Assembly (NCBI GenBank): GCA_003129525.1
Contig: CP029329.1
Coordinates: forward strand, 653,501 to 717,500
Direction: 5' to 3'
Length of the DNA stretch: 64,000 bases
From: Clostridium beijerinckii
GTDB taxonomy: Bacteria > Bacillota > Clostridia > Clostridiales > Clostridiaceae
This document shows positions 8,601 through 16,654 of this stretch, piece after piece (within the stretch, counting starts at the first letter, position 1; every line of letters begins with the position of its first letter). Below the pieces are notes generated by a model, which did not search any database, was not told the origin of the DNA, and saw nothing but the letters and a program-made list of their open reading frames with translations. Both the position numbers and the translations under genes were made by a program.

Positions 8601-11600
8601 AAGTTTCACCTCCATCAGAAAACCTTATAGCCTCCATTATTTTCTTTTGGAGAGGTTCATCATAAGAAATCTCTTCATTATTGTATATAACTAAATCTAA
8701 TTTAACTCCTTTAAGCTTTAAATAATAGTGGAATTTTATCATAGTGAATACTATATTTATATCTCCTTCTTTTTCTATAGCTACCATTATAATAGGAAGA
8801 TCTCCTGAAATTCCATAAGACCACAAATCTTTTTGGTGTTTTGAGATATTTTTAATATATTCTTCCCTATTTTTTCTTATATTGCTTAAAAAGAATATTT
8901 GACTAGCAATACTTTGAAATACATTTGCCTCTGCACTTCTTATTCCAAATTTTCTAAGTTCAAGTTGTATCATTATGCTATAATCTTTGAATATTTTATT
9001 TAGCTTATTATTAGAGCTATTTTCTCTACATAATTCTAAAACATCTTCTTTAGAATCACATATTCCGGTTATATAGAAAACCTCAGTTTGTGAATGTGGC
9101 TGCAATCTAATTTTAGTTCGCAAGCTCATTATGGGATCTAAAACTGTTCCCACTGTATTATTTAAAGATTTATCATTATCCATAGCTAATGGAGATTTTA
9201 GTTCCCTATTCCTACCTATAAAATTTATTCTAGAAGTTTCATATGTAATACTTCCCTCTAATTCACCATTTGTTATTACCTTATGAAATATGTATGGAAT
9301 TTTTGCATCTTTAACTCTTCCTCTTCTACTTCCTATAAGAATATTTTCTTTTTCATCATATTCTGTTTGAACAAATAGATTAGAAAAAGCAGGATGAACA
9401 ACATCAGCACCAAAAGTTGCCAACGTTATTTCCATGTAGCTTGTTATTTCAATGCTTCGTGCTTTATCCCCTAAATTACTTAAAATTAATTTTCTAATTT
9501 CAAAATTTTCTTCTGGAGAAACTACAATTTCAGTTACAGTTTCAATATTTCCATCTTTTCTACTAAACTTAGCTTTATCCAAATTAAATTCAGCCACATA
9601 TTTATCACCAGAATTTTTGCAAGGTTCAAAAGTTGAACTCCAATAATCATTAGAATTTAAATTCTTTATATAAAAGAACATTCCACTATCATCACTTGTA
9701 GAATTCCCTTTCCATCTATACAGCATAGTATCATTTTTCTTAGAATATCCACTTCCACTTGCTGTAATCATAGATGAATACTCCCCATTACATAATAACA
9801 ATAGCTGTGGAGCATCTGTATTTACCTTTTCAAATATTCTCGGAATTAAGGTTTCTCCTTCAAGATATTTATTCTTTATAGAAAAATCTTCATTTCTTTC
9901 AAAAGTTACATTTTGTGGAATCTTCTCCTTTAATAAAAGCTCTGTTGATTTAACTTCTGGTAAACTATGAAATCTATTAATCAAAATATTATCATTTAAA
10001 ACATTATCTAAAGACATAAGAGACATACCTAAGTGATGAACCATATAAGTCATGATTTTGTTGATTTTTTGCGAATTGTTTGAAATTCCAACATTTTTTT
10101 CATGAGCATTATTTTCATGTATACTTTCAGGAACTTGAAAGTTATCCACATTATCCACATCATTATCTTTGTTTTCATTCCATATATTATCCACGTTTTT
10201 ATGATAACTATCCACGATTTCATCGTAGTTATCCACATAATCTCCGTTTTTATCCACATTTTGTGGATAATTATTTTCAATTGATAAAATATTATCCTTA
10301 TTTCTGCCATTATTAGGTTTTTTTATGTTATAGTTATCCACAGCTAGTTTTTCTAATGTTTCATTTTGTATTTCATTCTCTGTTTCTTTTTTAGAAACTG
10401 TTATTATATATTTATCTTCTCTAGCTTTAGTATAATCTATAGCTTCAATAAATCCATATCTCCCTAAGGCACCTATCTTTTCAAATCTCTTAAGATTTTT
10501 GATTCCAGCATTTTTTGCAAATGTAAGTGTCATTAAAGTTGAATACGGTGATATTACAATTTCATCTTCAAGGCCTCTCTTCAACCCAAGACCAGGTACA
10601 CCAAATGCTTTATATTGGTAATTTTCTGCAACATCAAATTTATAAAATGCAGATTCTGATATTCCCCAAGGCGTTTTCTTTTGCTTTGCAAAATTTATTT
10701 GAGCCTTTATTACGGATCTATAAGTCTGACTAAGCAAAGTTCTAGGATAATTTCTCATTATTAGTGCAGGCATAAAATACTCAAACATTGTTCCACTCCA
10801 AGATACGAGAGAGTGAGTATGAAAAGCATTAGTCATTGCCCTACTTAATTTAAACCAATGAGCAGAAGGTACATCATTCTTAGCTATAGCAACAAATGAT
10901 GCCGTTCTAGACTCCGATGCCAATAAGTCATAATAAGAATTTCCAAGCGAATTTTCTTCTACATTATATCCAATAGAAAATAACTCTCTAGTTTTATCAT
11001 AAAGAAAACTAAAGTCCATTTCTTCTGATATTTTATTAATATCTTCAATTATCTTATCTATTTTATCCACATATTTTTTTAAAGTAACAATTCTTTGTCC
11101 TAATGTGCAATCAAAGTTATCCCCATTTTTTCTTTTATAATCTTCACATCGGTTGGTTAATTCTATAATATTTGGAACGCCCTCAAAAAATTCTTTACTA
11201 TATAACTTTTCTAGGTCCCCCAAAGTACAATTATAATACTTAATTTTTTTCTTAACCTCATCTGTAAGCTTGGAAATCCAATAATTTGATTCTTCATTAT
11301 GAAATTTTAAAATACTTTTATTCCAATTTTCTTTTTCACTTAAGTCATTTTCTTCTTCGTTTAAGTTATTTTCTTCTTTATTAAAATTATCATCATTAAC
11401 CTCATCTAATTGTTGCAGTTTACTTATTTTTTCATTATTTTTAAATTCCTCAACTTTGAATAAGATTTCATTTAGCACTTTAAAATATTCACCAATTTTA
11501 ACATGTGAAGTAAATTTAAGTTTAATAGATGAATCTTCATCTTCAATTATCTTATAAATATCATTTAAAGCTCCAACTTCCTTTACTCTTATGACTTTAT

Positions 11601-14600
11601 TGTGTTTAAGTTCCTCCATTACTTCTTTCAAAACCCACAAGTTCCCTAGGAGATTTCCACTATCAACTGTTGATACATATCTTGGCCATAGTGGTTCTTT
11701 TGTTTTTGTGTTATACCAATTTAAATAATGACCATTTACCTTTTTTAAATCTTTCATACTATTTAATGTAAGTTCCACCTTATCAACAAGTTCAAACATA
11801 GTTATATATCCTAAATCATATGCAACAATATTTGAAGTTAATCCCATACCTATGTTAGTTGGAGAAGTTCTATGAGCAACTCCTTTAAATGGATTCTCTT
11901 GGTAATTGTCTGGAGCTAAATAATTGTTTTCTTCATTAGCAAAGTCTTGATAATAGGCATATATTCGTCTAGATATTTTTCTTAAATAATTTTTTTCTTC
12001 ATTCTTTAATGTATTCTTATTGTTATCTGGAAGCTTCACGCTTATACTATACGCTATATATGGACTAAATATCCAAAGTATTCCAACTATCAAATTATAA
12101 GTAATAACTACAAAAGAACTATAGAATGATAAATATAGTATTAATAATCCCATTATTGGTGCAATCCACATTCTTTTCAAATAGCCCATGAACGTATTGC
12201 TATAATTCTTTTCTACAAACTCTGAAGCCTGCCATTCCAAAAGATTTTTCTTAGAAATACAAACTCGAAATAATGTAATGATTATAGCATGAATCATCAA
12301 AAAAGATTGATATGGGATAAAACTTATTATTAATAATATTTGTTCAAAATTTTTGAAGGTTCCCATTAGTTTATTTTTAGGCGTTACAACAAGATCTGTT
12401 ACTGTAAATACTAAAGAAATTATTAAACCCAAAAAGCAAAGCACTGCAATTTGACTTCTTCCCTTTAAAATGGTCAATGATAAAATAAGAGTAAGAAGTA
12501 AGTTAGGTGATAATAAACTCCGCCTTAAATTATCAAATATTTTCCATTTATATAGAAAACTTATTTTATTAGAAAATAGCCATCCTATTAATTGCCAATC
12601 TCCTCTAACCCATCTATGCAATCTTTTGCAACTAGATTCATAAAATGCTGGGTATTTATCAATAAATTCTACATCGCTTACCAATGCACATCTTGCAAGT
12701 CCCCCTTCTAGAAGATCATGACTAAGTATTTTGTCATCCTTTATTAAATTATGTAATAATGGGTAAAATTCATCTATGTTAATTATTCCTTTCCCTGTAA
12801 AAGATCCTTCACCAAATAAATCTTGATAAGTATCAGAATAGGCTACTGAATATCCATCAACACCTTCTTCTCCTCCAAAAACTTTAGAAAAGTAAGTCTG
12901 ATTTTTACTTTCTAGACTTATGCTCACCTTAGGTTGCATAACTCCATAACCTCTAACAACTTTATTTTCTTTCACATATGGAATATTAAGTACATGACTC
13001 ATAGCACCTACAAGTTTAGAAGCACTCTCTCTTGGCATAAATGTATCCTCATCTAATGTAATTAGATATTTAACATTGCTTAGCATATGAATTTCTGAAC
13101 TAAAAACATCATAAGTGTGGTCATTACTATTTCTAATAAGAGCCATAAACTCCATGAGTTTTCCACGTTTTCTTTCCTTGCCCATATAAATATTCTGTTT
13201 CTTATTATAAATTCTTTTTCTGCTCAAAAAGAAAAATTTATCCTCTCTCACATCATTAATACTATTACCATTATTATTTCTATTATTATTGCAATATTTT
13301 TCATTTAAGCTTCGCGCACATTCGATTCCACACCTAATTATTTCAGTATCCCTTTCCTCACTCTCATAATCAGAGTCACAAAAATCATTAAGCAAGGCAA
13401 AGTACAAATTTTTATCTTTGTTCCCACAATAAGCAACTTCTAATTTATCCATAAGCTCTTTAACTTTTTCTTTAGAATTCACAATAGCCGGAATTACAAC
13501 TACAGTTTTATTCTCATCTGGAATTCCCATACTAAAATTTAATTTTGGAACCAACCTAACTTCTGAAATTTTGCTTACAGTCCAATTAATGAGTCCTATT
13601 ATTATTTCATTTATAGGAATTAAAATAATTAATAACGAAATTATATATTGAGTTTTAGTATATGTTATTCCTAGCAAACTACTTATAAATAGAAGAATCA
13701 TACTCACCATAAGAGTTCCTAGAATATTAATAGTTAGATACGTTTCTTCTGAAATCACACCTCTTATATTATGGTGATATCCTTTTATTTCACTTATTCC
13801 ATCATCAATCAAATAATAACCCACATGACACTTATAACTATCTTCCTTATTATCTTTACTACTTTTAGCAAGTTCTAAAACATAATTTGCTAAACTAATT
13901 TCATTTATTTGAATAACTTTAGCTATTTTTTCAAGTTTATGCCTATAATAATCTTTAGACTCAAAATCCATATAGTTATAAATGTCTTCAGGATCTTCTT
14001 TTAAAATCTTTTCAACTTTAGAAGTATTTTCAAAAAATCTACGCCAACTTATTCCTTCAATTTTTCTAATTGAATTTATATATTCACCAATATGTTTTTC
14101 TAAAAATTCTTCTCTTAAGTTACCTTTTATGCCGTTACTATTAAAATCTGAATTCATTTCCCCATTACTTTCATTTAAAATTCCCTTTTGAATGTTAACA
14201 ATTTCTTGTGTATATTTAGATAAATTTATAATGATTGCAATTTTAAGCATAAGTGGAAAAGCCCATAACTCACCCATAGTAAAAGTAATTTCATTATTTC
14301 CTGCATTTGTATTTAAAATTTCTTCTTCAACATGAACATCTACATAATTCCATTCTGTTTCATTTTGAATACTGTGTTCTTGAAATTCATTTATGTACTT
14401 AATAAATTTATCACAGCTAATCTCATCTTCATTATTTATATAATTCTTAGCTACTAAAAAAATACGTGGAATTAGTTCTTTATCTTTTAAGGAAACTCGA
14501 CTCACATTCGTTCCCTGAGTAAGCGATTCACGCAAAATCTTAGATTTTGGTTCTCTGCTTAAGGAAACTCCACTCGCATGCATTTCCTGAGTAAGTGATT

Positions 14601-14862
14601 CACCCAAAATCAGAGATTCCAGGTCTCTACTCATAGAAGGAAGACCCTTAAAATAATCTGTAGGCATCTCCATTTTTATTCCTTTATACTCTTTTTCAAT
14701 CATATATATATTATCAAGAAGCCATTCGCACGCTCCTAGTACTTTATGACCATTTTTTGACAGTTTGCTAAAGTACTTGAAATTTTCACGGATGCATGAA
14801 AATCCATCTTCAAGCTCTCTTAAAACATTTTTTCTCACGCCATAAAAGTTATTATTTTTCAA
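5656..14862 (-). CDS. Giant cyclic beta-1,2-glucan synthase-like protein (GT84 + GH94)
   Basis: A protein of about 3,068 residues from the TTG at 14862, which has AAGGGAG 8 nt upstream; an in-frame ATG at 14916 has no ribosome binding site. The order of regions matches cyclic beta-1,2-glucan synthases. An N-terminal region is followed by membrane helices near residues 390-440 and a GT84 glycosyltransferase with LDEDT near 605 and RWVRGDW near 753. More membrane helices and a glycoamylase-like region come next (PTNIGMGLTSNIVAYDLG). Last are carbohydrate-binding modules and a GH94 phosphorylase-type domain with GSGDWNDGM near 2716 and RGGWSWYTGASGWMYRVG. It should polymerise UDP-glucose at the membrane and cyclise or trim the chain. 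It is longer than usual family members because of insertions: family B repeats (about 75-125 and 2815-2842), a VDN-rich segment (1508-1574) and 10-residue repeats (2118-2185). The frame stays open throughout, so it is probably functional. Confidence 0.88.
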   Translation of the reverse strand: MKNNNFYGVRKNVLRELEDGFSCIRENFKYFSKLSKNGHKVLGACEWLLDNIYMIEKEYKGIKMEMPTDYFKGLPSMSRDLESLILGESLTQEMHASGVSLSREPKSKILRESLTQGTNVSRVSLKDKELIPRIFLVAKNYINNEDEISCDKFIKYINEFQEHSIQNETEWNYVDVHVEEEILNTNAGNNEITFTMGELWAFPLMLKIAIIINLSKYTQEIVNIQKGILNESNGEMNSDFNSNGIKGNLREEFLEKHIGEYINSIRKIEGISWRRFFENTSKVEKILKEDPEDIYNYMDFESKDYYRHKLEKIAKVIQINEISLANYVLELAKSSKDNKEDSYKCHVGYYLIDDGISEIKGYHHNIRGVISEETYLTINILGTLMVSMILLFISSLLGITYTKTQYIISLLIILIPINEIIIGLINWTVSKISEVRLVPKLNFSMGIPDENKTVVVIPAIVNSKEKVKELMDKLEVAYCGNKDKNLYFALLNDFCDSDYESEERDTEIIRCGIECARSLNEKYCNNNRNNNGNSINDVREDKFFFLSRKRIYNKKQNIYMGKERKRGKLMEFMALIRNSNDHTYDVFSSEIHMLSNVKYLITLDEDTFMPRESASKLVGAMSHVLNIPYVKENKVVRGYGVMQPKVSISLESKNQTYFSKVFGGEEGVDGYSVAYSDTYQDLFGEGSFTGKGIINIDEFYPLLHNLIKDDKILSHDLLEGGLARCALVSDVEFIDKYPAFYESSCKRLHRWVRGDWQLIGWLFSNKISFLYKWKIFDNLRRSLLSPNLLLTLILSLTILKGRSQIAVLCFLGLIISLVFTVTDLVVTPKNKLMGTFKNFEQILLIISFIPYQSFLMIHAIIITLFRVCISKKNLLEWQASEFVEKNYSNTFMGYLKRMWIAPIMGLLILYLSFYSSFVVITYNLIVGILWIFSPYIAYSISVKLPDNNKNTLKNEEKNYLRKISRRIYAYYQDFANEENNYLAPDNYQENPFKGVAHRTSPTNIGMGLTSNIVAYDLGYITMFELVDKVELTLNSMKDLKKVNGHYLNWYNTKTKEPLWPRYVSTVDSGNLLGNLWVLKEVMEELKHNKVIRVKEVGALNDIYKIIEDEDSSIKLKFTSHVKIGEYFKVLNEILFKVEEFKNNEKISKLQQLDEVNDDNFNKEENNLNEEENDLSEKENWNKSILKFHNEESNYWISKLTDEVKKKIKYYNCTLGDLEKLYSKEFFEGVPNIIELTNRCEDYKRKNGDNFDCTLGQRIVTLKKYVDKIDKIIEDINKISEEMDFSFLYDKTRELFSIGYNVEENSLGNSYYDLLASESRTASFVAIAKNDVPSAHWFKLSRAMTNAFHTHSLVSWSGTMFEYFMPALIMRNYPRTLLSQTYRSVIKAQINFAKQKKTPWGISESAFYKFDVAENYQYKAFGVPGLGLKRGLEDEIVISPYSTLMTLTFAKNAGIKNLKRFEKIGALGRYGFIEAIDYTKAREDKYIITVSKKETENEIQNETLEKLAVDNYNIKKPNNGRNKDNILSIENNYPQNVDKNGDYVDNYDEIVDSYHKNVDNIWNENKDNDVDNVDNFQVPESIHENNAHEKNVGISNNSQKINKIMTYMVHHLGMSLMSLDNVLNDNILINRFHSLPEVKSTELLLKEKIPQNVTFERNEDFSIKNKYLEGETLIPRIFEKVNTDAPQLLLLCNGEYSSMITASGSGYSKKNDTMLYRWKGNSTSDDSGMFFYIKNLNSNDYWSSTFEPCKNSGDKYVAEFNLDKAKFSRKDGNIETVTEIVVSPEENFEIRKLILSNLGDKARSIEITSYMEITLATFGADVVHPAFSNLFVQTEYDEKENILIGSRRGRVKDAKIPYIFHKVITNGELEGSITYETSRINFIGRNRELKSPLAMDNDKSLNNTVGTVLDPIMSLRTKIRLQPHSQTEVFYITGICDSKEDVLELCRENSSNNKLNKIFKDYSIMIQLELRKFGIRSAEANVFQSIASQIFFLSNIRKNREEYIKNISKHQKDLWSYGISGDLPIIMVAIEKEGDINIVFTMIKFHYYLKLKGVKLDLVIYNNEEISYDEPLQKKIMEAIRFSDGGETLNKAGGIFIHNKATMDIEVKELLIGISRVYVDCKNNLNSYIDLEKNINSYTGVEKKSNSHMDLGRNLNSFGDLSKDLNSHMDIKNSLAPDIMLENNNEITYEEYDHDMDVINGDDLLKGTEETQESQDQSNFNHIKEKIKKVVNEENVEDLDFFNGYGGFSKEDNSYIIKLSNYKNTPAPWINVISNEDFGFHISEAGAGYTWCGNSRENKITPWSNDYIRDPLGEALYIKDNISGNYFSISPKPVRDSGDYLIKHSFGYSEFNHTAYDLKGKLEVFAPKGERVKIQRVTLENLSDEDRDVSVFYYAKLVLGVYEYDSSRYISTYISNGFIGGSNPYSEYFGKLNAYLTILGGENLSFTGDNKEFIGIGGEISEPEGLNHNNLSNRFGGIYDPCLAAVTSIKLRKGEKKEVVILFGQEERENIEKVINKYKIYENVEAELDKVKQYWSHFLGNIQVKTPDKSLDYLLNGWLLYQTLSCRYLSRSAFYQSGGAYGFRDQLQDSMALGVADSKIPKAQILRSASRQYVEGDVQHWWHPVVNSGIRTRFSDDLLWLPYVTAEYINSTGDYEILNQTAPYLEDEPLREGEDERYTIVNQSSKEGTIYEHCLKAIEKSLKFGVHNIPLMGSGDWNDGMSTVGNEGKGESVWLGWFLYSILSSFIEIAEMQNDKETKSHYEERKEFIRENLEKNAWDGGWYRRAYFDDGTPLGSRENPECQIDSLAQSWSIISGALSSEPKSTILCESLTQRAYASRVSLAEGMAKPVDSRARAIEAMEAVDSNLVKKDKGMILLLTPPFSNSKLEPGYIKGYVPGVRENGGQYTHAAVWVILALTKLGLGDKATKYFNMINPINHTKTELECMMYKVEPYVMAADVYIKEPHAGRGGWSWYTGASGWMYRVGIENILGLKKVKDKGYVIEPCIPKDWKEFEIKITNEKEDYNIKVCRTDKENVEENQTQVVINGEIIKDKIIPRNAGKLNINVYLR
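6345..6417. repeat. Family B repeat inside the glucan synthase coding sequence (third copy)
   Basis: The plus strand reads GGAAACCCGACTCGCATACG, GCTGGGTAAGTGACTCACAC, then AAAATCGTAGATTTTGG. In the gene's frame this is translated as SSEPKSTILCESLTQRAYAS followed by RVSL. It interrupts the GH94 domain between a conserved block (SLAQSWSIISGAL) and VDSRARAIEAMEAVD, without a stop or frameshift. The same DNA occurs in intergenic copies at 20594, 22250 and 38344. Confidence 0.8.
8340..8515. repeat. Five to six 30-bp tandem repeats inside the glucan synthase gene
   Basis: Imperfect 30-bp units of the type ATCCATATGTGAATTTAGGT encode a 10-residue period (NLNSYIDLEK, NINSYTGVEK, SNSHMDLGR, NLNSFGDLSK, DLNSHMDIKN). 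The array lies in a linker between beta-rich modules and keeps the frame because 30 is a multiple of three. The copy number could vary by slippage. Confidence 0.75.
10142..10342. other. Cluster of DnaA-box sequences inside coding sequence
   Basis: Exact TTATCCACA occurs at 10142, 10151, 10229, 10250 and 10334 on the plus strand and once inverted (TGTGGATAA at 10262). TTATCCACG is at 10187 and CTATCCACG at 10208. That makes six perfect DnaA boxes in 201 bp. In the gene these encode VDN-type runs (NVDKNGDYVDNYDEIV...), a segment absent from the family's conserved core. DnaA binding is an inference from the motif. Confidence 0.7.
14487..14562. repeat. Family B repeat in the glucan synthase gene (second copy)
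   Basis: The plus strand reads AAGGAAACTCGACTCACATT, then CTGAGTAAGCGATTCACGC and AAAATCTTAGATTTTGGTTC. It is translated in frame as REPKSKILRESLTQGTNVSR followed by VSL. It is directly adjacent to another copy at 14563, so two units are in tandem near the N-terminus. Confidence 0.8.
14563..14633. repeat. Family B repeat in the glucan synthase gene (first copy)
   Basis: The plus strand reads AAGGAAACTCCACTCGCATG, CTGAGTAAGTGATTCACCC, then AAAATCAGAGATTCCAGGTC. It is translated as SLILGESLTQEMHASGVSL. It is more diverged than the neighbouring copy but plainly the same unit. Confidence 0.75.
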
Positions 14863-14995
14863 GTAAAAAACTCCCTTCTTAATTGAAATTATCAATTGAC
14901 AGTCAACAATGGACATTCGATGACAATATCAAATTATTCAATGGAGTTATTTTTACCCAAATTGCAAAATATATTCTTGTTGACTAAAGCATCTT

Positions 14996-15044
14996 AAAAA
15001 AATAACCATCCAAGTTTGCTAATTAAGCATATTGGACAGTTATT
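14996..15044 (-). terminator. Terminator after the M18 aminopeptidase gene
   Basis: On the minus strand AATAACTGTCCAATATGC pairs with GCAAACTTGGATGGTTATT around a short loop, with mismatches, and is followed by a run of T. It lies between the aminopeptidase stop and the glucan synthase start. Confidence 0.65.
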
Positions 15045-15115
15045 TAATCTAAATTATGAATTAATACATTTTTCTTAATGTATTAAACTTTTAATGTTGG
15101 TATCTATATTTATGA

Positions 15116-16531
15116 CTAATTGAAAAATTCAGTAAATGCTTTAATTGTATATTCATTATCCTTTACGGATGCTAATTCTCTTATAGAATGCATACTAAGT
15201 ACTGGTGCACCCATATCTATTACTGGTATATTCAATTTTGCTGCTGTAATTGGCCCTATTGTAGTTCCCCCTCTTAAGTCTGATCTATTTACAAATACTT
15301 GGCATGGAACTTCAGCATTTTCACATATACTTTTAAATACTGCACTTGCATAACTATCCGTTGAATAACTACCACCTGCTGCAATTTTTAATACAGGTCC
15401 CTTTCCTAACATCGGTTTACTCGTTGGATCAGACTTTTCTGTATAGTTTGGATGTATTGCGTGAGCTAAATCTGCTGAGATCATTATTGAATTACTTAAT
15501 GTTCTCTTAAAATCTTCTCTTTCCTTTTTAAGTGCTAAAGTTATTCTCTCTAAAATACTTTCTAAAATCGAAGAATTTGCTCCTTGAGCTGTTAAACTTC
15601 CTATTTCCTCATTATCTAGAGCCACTAGAACCTTAGTTGCCTTAATTTTATTACTATTTAGTAAAGCCTTTAATCCTGCAAATACCATCCAAAGATCATC
15701 TAATCTTCCACATGATATAAATTCATCATTTACTCCAATTAACATACCTTCTGCATATTCATACAAAAACAAGTCAAAATCTAATATATCTCTATAATCT
15801 ACCTTCAATGTTTCTGCTATTAATTTAAGTAGATACTCATCCTTTTCTAGCTTATTTACAACTATATTTAAACTTTCATTTTCTAGTTTTTCAGTTTTAG
15901 TGTTATTAATTTTATTACATGTATTTTCTTCTTCAATTTCTACATTATTTTGAACTTCTAAAGTTAAATTTTCACTATAATCATTATTTTTAATTGTCAT
16001 TAGTGGTAACGTATCCTTTTGCTTATTATATGAATATCCTTCATTTATATTTCTATTCATATGTATAGCTAAATTAGGAATTATTAAAATTGGTTTATTA
16101 ACATCAATTAATTTAACTTCTGGATTAAATGGGTCTTCTCCCTTTAGCATAACTCTTCCAGCTATTGATAAAGGTCTATCAAACCACGTACTAAGTATTG
16201 GTCCACCATATACCTCAGTATTCAACTTTAGATAATGTCCTTCAACTAGCATTTCAGGATTTGGCTTTATTCTAAATCCTGGCGAATCAGTATGCGCTCC
16301 AATTAATCTAAATCCATCCTTTTCAATTTCTCCAGTACCAACCTCAAATGCAATTACAGCAGAATCATTTTTTATAACATAATGCTTTCCACCCTTTTTC
16401 AAATCCCATTTATCTTCTTCTTTAACTTCACTATATCCATTCTTATCCAAAATGCATTTGATCTCATAAACACTTTGAAATGCAGTTTTACTTTTATTTA
16501 TAAAATCTAATAATTCTTGTGCGTTGTTCAT
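15116..16531 (-). CDS. M18 family aminopeptidase
   Basis: A zinc aminopeptidase that removes N-terminal residues from peptides, normally a cytosolic tetrahedral dodecamer. It has 471 residues, the usual length. Family motifs in order: GAHTDSPGFRIKPNP near residue 79 (metal histidine and aspartate), NLAIHMNR, GRLDDLWMVFAGL, DNEEIGSLTAQGANS near 306 (catalytic Glu-Glu), SADLAHAIHPNY, and RGGTTIGPI near 417. Start ATG with GAGGGATGAGC upstream. An Asn/Glu-rich loop (EENTCNKINNTKTEK) is inserted in the middle of the protein and is probably surface-exposed. It is a monocistronic unit followed by its own terminator. Confidence 0.93.
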   Translation of the reverse strand: MNNAQELLDFINKSKTAFQSVYEIKCILDKNGYSEVKEEDKWDLKKGGKHYVIKNDSAVIAFEVGTGEIEKDGFRLIGAHTDSPGFRIKPNPEMLVEGHYLKLNTEVYGGPILSTWFDRPLSIAGRVMLKGEDPFNPEVKLIDVNKPILIIPNLAIHMNRNINEGYSYNKQKDTLPLMTIKNNDYSENLTLEVQNNVEIEEENTCNKINNTKTEKLENESLNIVVNKLEKDEYLLKLIAETLKVDYRDILDFDLFLYEYAEGMLIGVNDEFISCGRLDDLWMVFAGLKALLNSNKIKATKVLVALDNEEIGSLTAQGANSSILESILERITLALKKEREDFKRTLSNSIMISADLAHAIHPNYTEKSDPTSKPMLGKGPVLKIAAGGSYSTDSYASAVFKSICENAEVPCQVFVNRSDLRGGTTIGPITAAKLNIPVIDMGAPVLSMHSIRELASVKDNEYTIKAFTEFFN

Positions 16532-16555
16532 ATTTGCTCATCCCTCTTTTTCTAT

Positions 16556-16598
16556 ATATTGTTAATTTTAATATTAGATATGTTAAAATTAACAATAT
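16556..16598. repeat. Perfect 16-bp inverted repeat (AT-only hairpin)
   Basis: ATATTGTTAATTTTAA and TTAAAATTAACAATAT flank an 11-nt spacer between the Rpn remnant and the aminopeptidase gene. It may end transcription from the right or be an operator. There is no clean T run, so its role is open. Confidence 0.55.
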
Positions 16599-16654
16599 AC
16601 AATTAATACTTATTGTATATTATTAACTTAAACAACTCTCTGTTATTATGATTA

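Noticed and set aside
10080-10316. Plus-strand frames rich in His/Tyr/Pro over the DnaA-box cluster
   Set aside because: They are the antisense reading of the VDN-rich segment of the glucan synthase; the composition follows from the repeat.
14863-14916. ATG at 14916 as the start of the giant gene
   Set aside because: No ribosome binding site, while the TTG at 14862 has AAGGGAG at 8 nt. The extra residues resemble the common intergenic sequence of this genome.
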